A stretch of 64,000 bases of DNA from Rhodococcus sp. 14-2483-1-2. Lineage in GTDB: Bacteria; Actinomycetota; Actinomycetes; Mycobacteriales; Mycobacteriaceae. How positions within the stretch are numbered: the first letter of the stretch is position 1; every line of letters starts with the position of its first letter. The position numbers were made by a program, and so were the translations under genes. Under the pieces are notes generated by a model, which saw only the letters and a program-made list of their open reading frames with translations, was not told the origin of the DNA and made no database searches. This document shows positions 44,521 through 53,131 of this stretch, piece after piece. The stretch spans positions 124,001 to 188,000 of the forward strand of contig NZ_NPFW01000020.1 in the NCBI RefSeq assembly GCF_002259405.1. Reading direction: 5' to 3'.

Positions 44521-45344
44521 CGGCTGGTGTCATCCGTTTCGTAGTAGGGAAGTGATTTCATCGCATCCAGAACTGCCGGGCGAAAAGGTTGCGGCACTGT
44601 GTACTTGCCGTCGCAGACCAACCACCCGTCGGCAATGAATTGCTCCAGCATGCCGCGAAGTATCAACGCCGCGATGTGTTCGTACAGATCCCCGGCACCG
44701 ACCGGGCCGACTGCCGGGAGCCGCGTCCGCGGAGTGCTCGTCATCGCGGCGAGAACGATCTGTCCGGCAACGACATCGACGGCCGGGGACGGACGGAGGG
44801 GATCCTCGCTGAAGAAGTGACGACCGATGACGTGCGAGAGTGCCGTTCGGTGAGCGGCCAGGGAGCTGGCAAGTGAGTGGGCAAACTGATGGGCATGTGG
44901 ACCGGGAACGGCTGTGGTGGAGGTCAACTCGATCAGTCCGGCCGCCTTCGCCGCATCCCACAGTGTCATCAACCCTGGGATCTCAAGCATCGATCTCGAC
45001 CTCGATGCCCGCCCATCCAACTCCACTCCGACGGCTTTCGCGAGCTCGCGAACCGACCCTGGCCGCGGAACACCCGTGCCGGTGATCGGTCGTGACGTAC
45101 CGAGCCAGACGAGAAGCGAGCGAAGCTGCGCTATCGGCTTCGACGCGGTCAGCGCTGCCAACTCTTCGTCGGCGTCTGGCGTTGCGGGCTCGATGCCGTG
45201 GGGCGTCACCCGTTCGACCGGGGACTCGACTGCTGGCTCGACGTCGTCGGCCAAGTCCGCCGTGGTGGTACGAGATCCCCGGCGACCGAACAGTGGGATC
45301 ACTTCGGCGAGGTCGCGATCTGTGCGGTGCGGAGTCACACGCAC
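44517..45344 (-). CDS. Unknown protein coupled to the 44143 gene
   Basis: 275 residues from GTG 45344. The first roughly 75 residues are charged and low in structure (DDVEPAVESPVE). The remainder is helical, with PGSVRELAKAVGVELDG and WDAAKAAGLIEL segments that look like winged-helix or DNA-binding helices, and a C-terminal FIADGWLVCDGKYTVPQPF. I do not recognise a family. It forms a two-gene unit with the 44143 gene. Confidence 0.65.
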   Translation of the reverse strand: MRVTPHRTDRDLAEVIPLFGRRGSRTTTADLADDVEPAVESPVERVTPHGIEPATPDADEELAALTASKPIAQLRSLLVWLGTSRPITGTGVPRPGSVRELAKAVGVELDGRASRSRSMLEIPGLMTLWDAAKAAGLIELTSTTAVPGPHAHQFAHSLASSLAAHRTALSHVIGRHFFSEDPLRPSPAVDVVAGQIVLAAMTSTPRTRLPAVGPVGAGDLYEHIAALILRGMLEQFIADGWLVCDGKYTVPQPFRPAVLDAMKSLPYYETDDTSR

Positions 45345-45702
45345 ATCTTATGGAAGACGCGGGGGCTCGCGCCTTCTCGACTCTTTCCCGGAAGAAGAGC
45401 GAGCTGGTGCGATGAGCGAGCGTCGACTGCGCGACATGTTGGGTCTGTGAAGAACGAGTCGGTGTTCTAGGCGTCAGGGTCAGGACAGCTCGGTGCAGCG
45501 TGGATTGCGCTTATGCATTCTGTCTAAGGCGTAAGCAAGCAGAATGTGGCATCGGACATGCATCCCGGGTGCTTATGCATGCGTTCCCATGCCTAAGGCG
45601 CGATCTGCTCACACTGGCTGCGCCAGCCCAATTCGACTCGTGACGAGCAGTCCGTGCGGCATAGTGACCTCCATTGTCCGACGCGGTCGAAGGGGAAGCT
45701 CT
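45345..45702. repeat. Intergenic region with a twice-repeated composite motif
   Basis: Between the unknown gene and the exonuclease gene, GCTTATGCAT occurs at 45509-45518 and 45571-45580, and CTAAGGCG at 45524-45531 and 45593-45600, so a two-part motif is repeated about 65 bases apart. AGAATG also recurs nearby. The copies could be regulator sites of the downstream exonuclease gene. No other gene is convincing here. Confidence 0.55.
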
Positions 45703-47448
45703 GTGAGGAACGCGCTCAGAAGCGGCAGCGACAAGTGGGTCGTCGTCGATGTCGAGACCTCGGGTCTGAAGGCATCCCGTGATCGGGTGCTCAGCGTGGT
45801 CGCCATGACGGTCGACGAGGACGGACGCGTCGGACGCGAACTGTCGACTCTGGTCAACCCGGGCTGCGATCCGGGTCCGGTACACATCCACAAACTGACG
45901 CCCGAACGGCTTGCCGGCGCGCCGACGTTCGACATGATCGCCCCGCAGCTCATGGATCTGCTCGACGGTCGAACCATGGTCGCGCACAACGCAAGTTTCG
46001 ACCACGGCTTCCTGAAGCTCGAATCGATGCGTGCGGGCATCGACATGCCGACGAAGCAACGGTTGTGCACCGTGGCATTGTCGAGGCGACTGCAACTCGA
46101 CACTCCCAACCACAAGCTATCCACTTTGGCCGCGCACTGGAAAGTGCTGCAGTCCAATGCGCACGACGCCTACGACGATGCCCGCGTGCTGGCGCAGATT
46201 TTCACTCACAGTGCTCGATTGGCCAGGTCGCTCGAACTTCCCCTACCCGTCGTCACGTGCACCGAGCGTCTGACGCTGTATCCGGATACCGTTCCTCGAA
46301 CGCATTGCACGTGGGAGAACCCCGGTCCACTCACCGAGGACGGCGGTCTGATTCAGGGCATGCGAGTCGTGATCAGCGGCGACACGCGCATTCCGCGGTT
46401 GCGTTTGGCCGCTCAGGTCACCGAAGCGGGCTTGGACGTGATGAACTCCGTCAGCCGATTCACCAGTGTGGTGGTGTGCTCGGATCCCACGACCGAAAGC
46501 AGAAAGGTGGAGCGGGCTCGGGCCCATGGACTTCGGATAATCTCGGAGTCCGAACTGCTCGACCTACTACGGGATGTGCAACCAGGAACGTCGAAAGGTA
46601 CTCGGCCGCAAGTCCAGCCGAAGCCAAACGTGCAGCAGCCCGATCCAGTCGGCAAGCCCTGGCAGACAAGAAGGGTCTTGGTCATGGGTGGTTCGCATGC
46701 CGATTCTGTGCTGATGCGTTCCCGCCTGATCCAACTCGGTGCGACACCGGCTGTGAATCTCAGCGCTGGCGTGACCGACATCCTGATCCTGGACGGCGGC
46801 GATGGAGACCCCCGGATGCCGAAAGTGAAAGAACGGGATCTCACGTTGCTGACACCGGCGACGATAGACCGTGAGCTGAAGATCGAGGTGCCTGCTCCGC
46901 TTCCGGCGCGGCGGTCCCGAATCGACCCGCTGGTGCCACGTGGTGGTGTTGTCGATCTGGATCCAAGCTTCACCATGCTGACTTTGAACAGTTCGTGGCG
47001 GGCCGACGAGTCCGATCAGGTCGGTGTCGACGTCGTCGCCTTCCTGGTCAACGACGACGAGTTGGTTTCCAGTGACGAGGATTTCGTGTTCTACAACGCT
47101 CCGGCCACCTCGGACGGTGCCGTCTCGATGTCGATCGACGGTGACAGTGAGCAGGGTGTCCGGATCGATCTGGCGCTCGTTCCCGAGGAATGCGCGCGCA
47201 TCGTCATCGCCGCAGCCATAGACGGCGACAAGACGTTCGGCGACGTCGGTGCAGTCTCGGTATCGCTCGATGGAGTCGATTCGACGGTCGCCACAGCCGT
47301 GCTCGACGCAGCCACGACCGAACAGTCGATGCTGTTGGCCGAGATCTACCGGCGAGGGAGTGGATGGCGCTTTCGACCCATCGGCCAAGGTTACGACGAC
47401 GGATTGGCTGAACTGGCCGTCAGGTACGGCGTGGAAGTCGACGAGTAG
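45703..47448 (+). CDS. DEDDh 3'-5' exonuclease-BRCT-TerD fusion protein
   Basis: 581 residues from GTG 45703, with AAGGGGAAG just upstream; the frame is open farther left without similarity. Residues 10-175 are a DnaQ-like exonuclease: WVVVDVETSG (D16, E18), VAHNASFDHGF and AHDAYDDAR (final His and Asp). About 200-290 is a BRCT domain (GMRVVISGDTRIPRLRL, then TSVVVCSD). A second, weaker BRCT-like unit follows (RRVLVMGGSHAD to ILILDGG). The last 170 residues form a TerD domain (LTLNSSWRADES, DEDFVFYNAPAT, RIVIAAAIDGD). TerD proteins bind Ca2+ and belong to stress, tellurite and phage-resistance clusters, so a DNA-processing stress-response enzyme is likely. Confidence 0.87.
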   Translation: MRNALRSGSDKWVVVDVETSGLKASRDRVLSVVAMTVDEDGRVGRELSTLVNPGCDPGPVHIHKLTPERLAGAPTFDMIAPQLMDLLDGRTMVAHNASFDHGFLKLESMRAGIDMPTKQRLCTVALSRRLQLDTPNHKLSTLAAHWKVLQSNAHDAYDDARVLAQIFTHSARLARSLELPLPVVTCTERLTLYPDTVPRTHCTWENPGPLTEDGGLIQGMRVVISGDTRIPRLRLAAQVTEAGLDVMNSVSRFTSVVVCSDPTTESRKVERARAHGLRIISESELLDLLRDVQPGTSKGTRPQVQPKPNVQQPDPVGKPWQTRRVLVMGGSHADSVLMRSRLIQLGATPAVNLSAGVTDILILDGGDGDPRMPKVKERDLTLLTPATIDRELKIEVPAPLPARRSRIDPLVPRGGVVDLDPSFTMLTLNSSWRADESDQVGVDVVAFLVNDDELVSSDEDFVFYNAPATSDGAVSMSIDGDSEQGVRIDLALVPEECARIVIAAAIDGDKTFGDVGAVSVSLDGVDSTVATAVLDAATTEQSMLLAEIYRRGSGWRFRPIGQGYDDGLAELAVRYGVEVDE

Positions 47449-47454
47449 CCAAGA

Positions 47455-47477
47455 ACAGGATCCTGTCACTGGTGACT
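47455..47477. terminator. Possible terminator, two adjacent short palindromes
   Basis: ACAGGATCCTGT and GTCACTGGTGAC lie back to back just after the exonuclease stop. They could form small hairpins, but no T-run follows, so this is a weak call. Confidence 0.35.
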
Positions 47478-47578
47478 TGACTGGCATGAGCGTGAAGGCA
47501 CCCAGAATTTTCCGGACTTGCCGACCCACAGTCGGCGACGTGTCCGGACCACAGACCGGCGCGTCGATTGCGAGGTTG

Positions 47579-48769
47579 TCATCCAGCCACCCGTGACGCG
47601 CGACGACTGACGAACAGCAGTACCACCGCACCGGCGGCGAGAACTGCTCCGATGGCAGGCAGAACCGACACGCTGCTGCCGCCGGACAACGCTATCGAAC
47701 CGATCCAGGCACCCGCTGCGTTCGCGAGTTGGAACCCGGCAATGTTGACCGTGGCCGCGAGGTGGGGTGCTTCACTGGCCGCGCCGATCAATTTCGAGGC
47801 CAGCGGCGGAATGATGGAAAAGCCCGCTGCACCGAGAACGAACATCCACGCGAAGGCGAACCACGCTGTGCCGCCGAAGAGGAACAGGACAGCGAGTGCG
47901 CCGGCGAGTGCCGTCAACGCTGTGTAGAGCGTCGTGTCCAGTGCCTTGTCTGCGAAGTGCCCGCCGAGCTGGTTGCCGACGACGGAGCCGACGCCGAAGA
48001 CGAACAGCACGATGGTGACGGTGGACGCGGAGATGCCGGCGTGATCGGTGAGGTACGGCGCGATGTAGGTGAACACCACGAACAGCGCGGCCTGGCTCAG
48101 CGCAGTGAGCCCGATGGCCCACAACACCGGACCTCGGGTGAAGACGCTCAGTTCCGAAGTGGCACTGCCGGTGTGGTGTGACGGTGCTGCGCGTCGGGTC
48201 GAGGCGATGAGGGCGGCGGTGACGAACAACTGGAAGAGTGCGACGATGGCGAAGGACCAGCGCCACCCGAGCTGTGAACCGATCAGTGTGCCCAGCGGAA
48301 CTCCGAGCACGGTCGCGAGGTTGAGGCCGAGCGTCACGCGGGCGATCACTCGGCCCTGAAACTCCGGCTCCACCAATGACGTTGCCAACACCAGGCACAG
48401 GGCGAAGAACGTGGCGTGGGGGAGTGCGGTGATGACGCGGAACACCACGAGGGTCGCGAAGTTCGGGGCCAGCGCGGTTCCGATGTTGCCGACGATGAAC
48501 AAGGCCATCAACGCTGCGATGAGTGGGGTCCGGGGAACCCTGGTGGTCGCGATGGTGAGCAGCGGCCCGCCGATCACGACCGTGACGGCGTAGATCGTGA
48601 CCAGCAGGCCCGCAGTCGAATTACCCACGCCTACATCGGAGGAAATGTCTCGAAGAACCCCCGCCACGAGGTATTCGACGGTTCCCACTCCGAACACTGC
48701 GAGCAGCATCCAGAAAATGGCGACGTTCGCGTTCACCGCGGGCGAGTCGTTGCGTGTTTCGGTGACCAT
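47579..48769 (-). CDS. MFS drug/sugar efflux transporter (DHA1, AraJ/CmlA-like)
   Basis: 396 residues from ATG 48769 with AAGGGGCAG upstream. Twelve hydrophobic segments; FGVGTVEYLVAGVLRDI in helix 1 and IARVTLGLNLATVLGVPLGTLIG in helices 4-5 (motif C type) mark proton-driven exporters of the DHA1 group. It is divergent from a TetR regulator gene, the normal arrangement for a repressor-controlled exporter. Confidence 0.9.
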   Translation of the reverse strand: MVTETRNDSPAVNANVAIFWMLLAVFGVGTVEYLVAGVLRDISSDVGVGNSTAGLLVTIYAVTVVIGGPLLTIATTRVPRTPLIAALMALFIVGNIGTALAPNFATLVVFRVITALPHATFFALCLVLATSLVEPEFQGRVIARVTLGLNLATVLGVPLGTLIGSQLGWRWSFAIVALFQLFVTAALIASTRRAAPSHHTGSATSELSVFTRGPVLWAIGLTALSQAALFVVFTYIAPYLTDHAGISASTVTIVLFVFGVGSVVGNQLGGHFADKALDTTLYTALTALAGALAVLFLFGGTAWFAFAWMFVLGAAGFSIIPPLASKLIGAASEAPHLAATVNIAGFQLANAAGAWIGSIALSGGSSVSVLPAIGAVLAAGAVVLLFVSRRASRVAG

Positions 48770-48815
48770 TGTCTGCCCCTTCGTTCCATGAAGAACTGAA
48801 CCTCCTGTCGAAGGC

Positions 48816-48840
48816 TAGGCGATTCGTTTAATGATCGCTA
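48816..48840. promoter_or_regulatory. Candidate TetR operator between exporter and TetR gene
   Basis: TAGGCGAT and ATCGCTA face each other across about 10 bases in the divergent region (one extra base in the left arm). Its position, about 50 bases before each start, fits a shared repressor site. Confidence 0.5.
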
Positions 48841-48892
48841 CAGGAGTACGATGAATCCCAGTTGCGAGAACGGATCGAGATGTGGAGGGCTG

Positions 48893-49510
48893 ATGGCCGG
48901 CGTACGAGGACAGGGCCGAAAGTTCGATGTCGACTCAGCGCTGGATCAGGCGATGTTCGCCTTCTGGGAACACGGCTACGAGGGCACCTCGGTCTCGATG
49001 CTCACCAGTGCGATGGGCATCAACCCGCCGAGTCTCTACAGTGCGTTCGGTGGCAAGGAGGGGCTTTTCTTCGCAACGATCGATCGCTATCTCGCCACCC
49101 GAGGCGACTTCATGGAGCGAGCGTTCGCCGAGGAGCCCCATGTGTTCACGCTGATCTCGAGACTGCTGTACGACGCGGCCGCGCACTACACCGATTCATC
49201 ATGTCCGGGAGGCTGCCTGATCATCAGCTCGGCCGTCGGCGTGACCGACGCCAACCGCACCATCGCAGATCGATTGCGCGACATGCGCAATGCCAACGTG
49301 TCCCTGCTGGCGGATCGTATTTCCGAGAACGTCGCCGCCGGCATCCTGCCTCCGTCATGGGAGCCGGTCGACGTCGCGGAATTCATCGGCGTGATAATTC
49401 AGGGCATGTCCCAGCGCGCCCGGGACGGGGCAACGCGGCGTCAACTCGAACAGGTGGCAGAGATGACGCTTGCTTCGTTGGGGCCGGTTCCCAAGTCAAT
49501 AGCGCGATGA
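48893..49510 (+). CDS. TetR-family transcriptional regulator
   Basis: 205 residues from ATG 48893, chosen over an ATG at 48851 because AGGGCTG-type bases and the start of the TetR fold fit. The N-terminal HTH reads ALDQAMFAFWEHGYEGTSVSML then INPPSLYSAFGGKEGLF. The C-terminal ligand domain contains DSSCPGGCLI, a pattern common in this subgroup. It probably represses the divergent exporter gene. It is followed by 107 bases without a gene. Confidence 0.9.
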   Translation: MAGVRGQGRKFDVDSALDQAMFAFWEHGYEGTSVSMLTSAMGINPPSLYSAFGGKEGLFFATIDRYLATRGDFMERAFAEEPHVFTLISRLLYDAAAHYTDSSCPGGCLIISSAVGVTDANRTIADRLRDMRNANVSLLADRISENVAAGILPPSWEPVDVAEFIGVIIQGMSQRARDGATRRQLEQVAEMTLASLGPVPKSIAR

Positions 49511-49617
49511 CGGCGGGTAACGCGACTCGGTTCTCGTGCGACTTCACAGGGGAAGGGATCGAGTCGGTGGCCTGACGGGGGCCGGCGACGACTGTGCCAC
49601 CTACGAAAGGTCCTCCG

Positions 49618-49905
49618 ATGACCCACTCCAGCCGACGCATAGCTGTTCTGACCGGACTCCTGGCGCTACCGCTCACAGCCGGAGCCACGATAGGAGTCGG
49701 GACAGCCAGTGCCGACGAATGGCACTACGGCCCCGTCTATCGCGCGGAGCAATCCGGCGAAGGCGCACAGTACTTCTGCAACAAGGCGTTGTCGCTCGAG
49801 CAGGCGTCGCAGTCCTACATCCTGGTGCCCTGCACCAACGTTGCGGACACCGATGTCTGGTATCGAATCGTGGTGAACCCCTACAACTGGGGCTGGAGCG
49901 GATAG
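49618..49905 (+). CDS. Small secreted protein
   Basis: 95 residues from ATG 49618 with GAAAGGTCC upstream. A signal peptide (RRIAVLTGLLALPLTAGA) ends at about residue 32 (ATASA type site, TASA before DEWHYG). The mature 60 residues are aromatic-rich with two Cys (FCNK and PCTN) that may form one disulfide. Family unknown. Confidence 0.75.
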   Translation: MTHSSRRIAVLTGLLALPLTAGATIGVGTASADEWHYGPVYRAEQSGEGAQYFCNKALSLEQASQSYILVPCTNVADTDVWYRIVVNPYNWGWSG

Positions 49906-49913
49906 CGGAACCG

Positions 49914-51242
49914 TCAGGCCACGACCCTTGCGAACTGTTCGAGGAACAGGTCGACGTCCGCCGCCTCGATGGTCAACGGCGGTCTGATTTTCAGGGTATT
50001 TCCGTACAGGCCGGTGGCCGAGATCAGCACCCCGCGTTTCTTCATGGCGTTGACCAGTCGCAGCGCCTCGGCCGGATCTGGTTGACCTGCAGGGCCGATG
50101 AATTCGACTCCGACGAACAATCCCGCACCCCGGACGTCCCCGATGGAATCGACGCGATCAGCGACCGTGCGAAGGCCTGCCAGCATGCGCTCACCCATCG
50201 CGGCCGAATTGGCCACCAAATCCTCGTCTCGGATCACGTCCAGCACGGCTTGCGCCGCAGCGACGGTCACCGGATTGCCACCGAAGGTGTTGAAATAGCG
50301 CAGGTCTCGTCCGAACTGCTCGGCCAGTGAACTCTGCATGACCAGTCCGGCGATGGGCACGCCGTTGCCCATCGGTTTGCCCATCGTCACGATGTCGGGC
50401 AGCAACCCGTGCCGCTCGAAGCCCCACATCGATGCGCCCAGCCGGCCGAATCCCGGCTGCACCTCGTCGGCGATCAACATTCCACCCGCGGCGTGAACGA
50501 CATCTGCCGCGGGCTTCAGGAAGGGTGTGGGCTCCGGCAAGATCCCATCGGAGGCGAAGATCGAGTCGATCATCAGAGCCGCGATACCGATCCCGGACGC
50601 GGCCAGGTCGTCGATCTGCGCCTGCACCTGTTCGGCGAACCACGTCCCCAGATCGCCCTCGACCCGGTATGCATCCGGTGCCGGAACCGTCCGCAACCAC
50701 GGAGCGTCGCGAACGGACGCCGGACCCATCGATGGCGAACATGCCGCCACATCCACAGTCCCACCGTGATAGGCACTTTCGGTGACGATGATGCCCTGGC
50801 GGCCGGTCGCGTGCCGCGCTATTCGGAGAGCGAGGTCGTTGGCCTCGGACCCGGTGCACGTGAACATCGCGGTGTCCAACCGGTCGGGGAAGGTGCCGAC
50901 CAGATCCTCGGCGTATCCGATCACCGCGTCGTGCAGGTACCGCGTGTGCGTGTTGATCAACGACATCTGCCGGGTGACGGCCTCGACCACCCGGGGATGG
51001 CAATGCCCCACGCTGGCAACGTTGTTGTACATGTCCAGGTACCGCGTGCCATCGGCGTCGTAGACGTACACACCCTCGCCTCGTACCAACTCGAGCGGGG
51101 TCTCGTACATAAGGTGATAGGCGGGCCCGAGTACCCGCCTCCGGCGCTCGACGAGATCGAGCGTGCGAGTGCTGAGCCCCACGGCCGAGGATGCATCGAA
51201 ACCGTTGACGCTCAGGGCTCCGACGCGATCGAGTGTGGTCAC
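49914..51242 (-). CDS. Class III PLP enzyme, ethanolamine-phosphate phospho-lyase-like
   Basis: 442 residues from GTG 51242, one base after the upstream kinase stop. YLDMYNNVASVGHCHPRVV, INTHTRYLHD and GSEANDLALRIARH closely resemble the AGXT2L1/ETNPPL subgroup rather than ordinary omega-transaminases. IADEVQPGFGR contains the PLP Asp and TMGKPMGNG the Schiff-base Lys. ETNPPL relatives eliminate phosphate and ammonia from phosphorylated amino alcohols. Two kinase genes directly upstream support this: they could make the phosphorylated substrate. Last gene of the nine-gene operon. A conventional aminotransferase remains possible. Confidence 0.82.
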   Translation of the reverse strand: MTTLDRVGALSVNGFDASSAVGLSTRTLDLVERRRRVLGPAYHLMYETPLELVRGEGVYVYDADGTRYLDMYNNVASVGHCHPRVVEAVTRQMSLINTHTRYLHDAVIGYAEDLVGTFPDRLDTAMFTCTGSEANDLALRIARHATGRQGIIVTESAYHGGTVDVAACSPSMGPASVRDAPWLRTVPAPDAYRVEGDLGTWFAEQVQAQIDDLAASGIGIAALMIDSIFASDGILPEPTPFLKPAADVVHAAGGMLIADEVQPGFGRLGASMWGFERHGLLPDIVTMGKPMGNGVPIAGLVMQSSLAEQFGRDLRYFNTFGGNPVTVAAAQAVLDVIRDEDLVANSAAMGERMLAGLRTVADRVDSIGDVRGAGLFVGVEFIGPAGQPDPAEALRLVNAMKKRGVLISATGLYGNTLKIRPPLTIEAADVDLFLEQFARVVA

Positions 51243-51243
51243 C

Positions 51244-52188
51244 TCACAACCCCTGCAGCCAGAACGCCCAACGCGGATCCGCCATCTTCATCCGTGCGCG
51301 AGCAAGCTTCCAGGTCCCGTACTTGTGGTAGTCGAAATCCCATGCGGTGCTGAGCTTGTGGTTCATGCAACCCCACAATCCCCATTTGACGTCGGCGAGT
51401 GCGCTGCATACCTGTACCCGGGAGATCATCGACCACTCAGCTTTGCCGTAGAACTCCTCGATCAATTCCATCGTCTGCTGCTCGCCGTAGAACATCTCGG
51501 TGATCATCACGGCCAGCTCGTATGCGCGATCGTTGTTCGACGCGAACTCGTAGTCCACCAACTTCATCGGCAGACCGTCGCCGATGAGGATGTTTCCGGG
51601 CATCGGGTCGTTGTGACACGCAACCAGATCCAGTCCGGACGCAAGCATCGCGTTCTTCGCCTGCCCGTATTCGGCGAGGATCACTTCGGCGTCGCGCGGC
51701 AACCGAACGCCGAGTTCGGCAACCTGATCGAGGTGTTCGTCGATCATGTCGAAAATAGTCTTCGTGATGCTGAGCTTGCTTCCCGAGTGCAGCACGCGAT
51801 ACAGATCGATCATGCCGAGGGGAATCTCGGGGCGCTTGAGGTCACCGTTGGTGCACGCCCGATAGCCTTCGAGGAACTCGATCACCTCCACGCCGGTCAC
51901 CGGATCGAACAGCACCACCTCGGGTCCGATGTCCAAAGCGCCTGCGCGACGTGCAGCCTCGTTGGCCAGCGACCGGTCGATGAACGAATCCGTTCCGGCA
52001 CCGGGGAGCTTCATGAAGTAGCGCTTGGGCTTCCCTTCGACGGTGATGCGCCAATTGCTGTTCATCAACCCTCCGGGTACCGGGGCATAGGTGATGTTCA
52101 GTCCCTCCCACTCCGCAACGGCGGCGAGGGCTTTCTCCACCTGCCGTTCGGGCTCGGTGTGGGCAGATCCCAGTGCGATCTCGTTCAT
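51244..52188 (-). CDS. APH/choline-kinase-like phosphotransferase B
   Basis: 314 residues from ATG 52188. Kinase motifs: the catalytic HNDPMPGNIL (His-Asn-Asp version of HxDxxxxN) and LVDYEFASNN (metal Asp). Choline and ethanolamine kinases have this exact HND and D-x-E pattern, so phosphorylation of an amino alcohol is likely. It lies between kinase A and the PLP enzyme. Confidence 0.88.
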   Translation of the reverse strand: MNEIALGSAHTEPERQVEKALAAVAEWEGLNITYAPVPGGLMNSNWRITVEGKPKRYFMKLPGAGTDSFIDRSLANEAARRAGALDIGPEVVLFDPVTGVEVIEFLEGYRACTNGDLKRPEIPLGMIDLYRVLHSGSKLSITKTIFDMIDEHLDQVAELGVRLPRDAEVILAEYGQAKNAMLASGLDLVACHNDPMPGNILIGDGLPMKLVDYEFASNNDRAYELAVMITEMFYGEQQTMELIEEFYGKAEWSMISRVQVCSALADVKWGLWGCMNHKLSTAWDFDYHKYGTWKLARARMKMADPRWAFWLQGL

Positions 52189-52195
52189 GGCCACC

Positions 52196-53131
52196 TCAGA
52201 TATTCCGTACTCGGTCGTCGAAATGCGGGTCACGCAATCCGGCGCGCGCCCTCAGGAACTGCCAGTCGGAGAACTTCGAATATTCGTGCGTGCCTGGCCT
52301 CATCGCGTCGGCATACGAGCCGATGAGGGCCCACCGCAGGGAGTCGGCGATGCCGTAGATGCGGGCTCGATCGAACAGCGCACTGTCGAACGATCCCCAC
52401 ATCATCTCGAACACCTCACGTGCGTCGGTGTCGAACGGGCGGATCTCTGCGAGCAACGCACCGATGTCCTGCAACGGATCCATCAGCGCCGCAACGTCCC
52501 AGTCGACGAGCCGCATTCCGCCGTCCTCGAGCATCAGGACGTTGGAGACATTGCCGTCGCCGTGGCAGGGAACCGCGTCGACGCCGGCGCTCTCGATTCG
52601 CGCTTCGGCGGGCCCGAGAGTGCGCAGCATCCAGTCGAAGTCGGCCGGCAATGCGCCGCCGACCCGCTCGACCAAGCCCCGCACACGCGCCAGATCCTCG
52701 AACACCGACGCACGTCTGGTGATTCCGCTGAGCCGGTGAACGGAAGCCCGCAGCGCCACGAGTTTCTCGACGTTCGCATCCTCGTCGAACAGATCGAGCG
52801 TTGCAGTCGAACACCGTCCGGTGAAGTCCTCCATCACCAAGACGCCGGACGCTGCGTCGGAGAAGAAGACAGTGGGGCCGATGCCCGCGTCACCGGCCGC
52901 GGTCGCAGCCGAGAACGTTGCTGCGACATCGATGTAGTCGCGGGCATGCGGTTCCATCACCTTCACGTACGCGGCCGAGCCCGCACCGGAGTCCGCTACC
53001 TCGGCTCGCGCCGAATAACGCTCGGAGTCAGCGCCCCACCAACTGGGGCTCGCCATGGTGGTTCCGGGCTCCAGCGTCAATTCGCCCGAGGTCCAGATAC
53101 CCAACTCGCTCAATGTCTCTCGCACGGTCAT
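52196..53131 (-). CDS. APH-family phosphotransferase A
   Basis: 311 residues, start ATG 53131 overlapping the amidase stop (ATGA). PCHGDGNVSNVLM is the catalytic loop and LVDWDVAALMDP the metal-binding Asp. The N-lobe has AAYVKVMEPHAR with a possible ATP-binding Lys. Differs from kinase B, so two substrates, or a two-part kinase, are possible. Confidence 0.86.
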   Translation of the reverse strand: MTVRETLSELGIWTSGELTLEPGTTMASPSWWGADSERYSARAEVADSGAGSAAYVKVMEPHARDYIDVAATFSAATAAGDAGIGPTVFFSDAASGVLVMEDFTGRCSTATLDLFDEDANVEKLVALRASVHRLSGITRRASVFEDLARVRGLVERVGGALPADFDWMLRTLGPAEARIESAGVDAVPCHGDGNVSNVLMLEDGGMRLVDWDVAALMDPLQDIGALLAEIRPFDTDAREVFEMMWGSFDSALFDRARIYGIADSLRWALIGSYADAMRPGTHEYSKFSDWQFLRARAGLRDPHFDDRVRNI

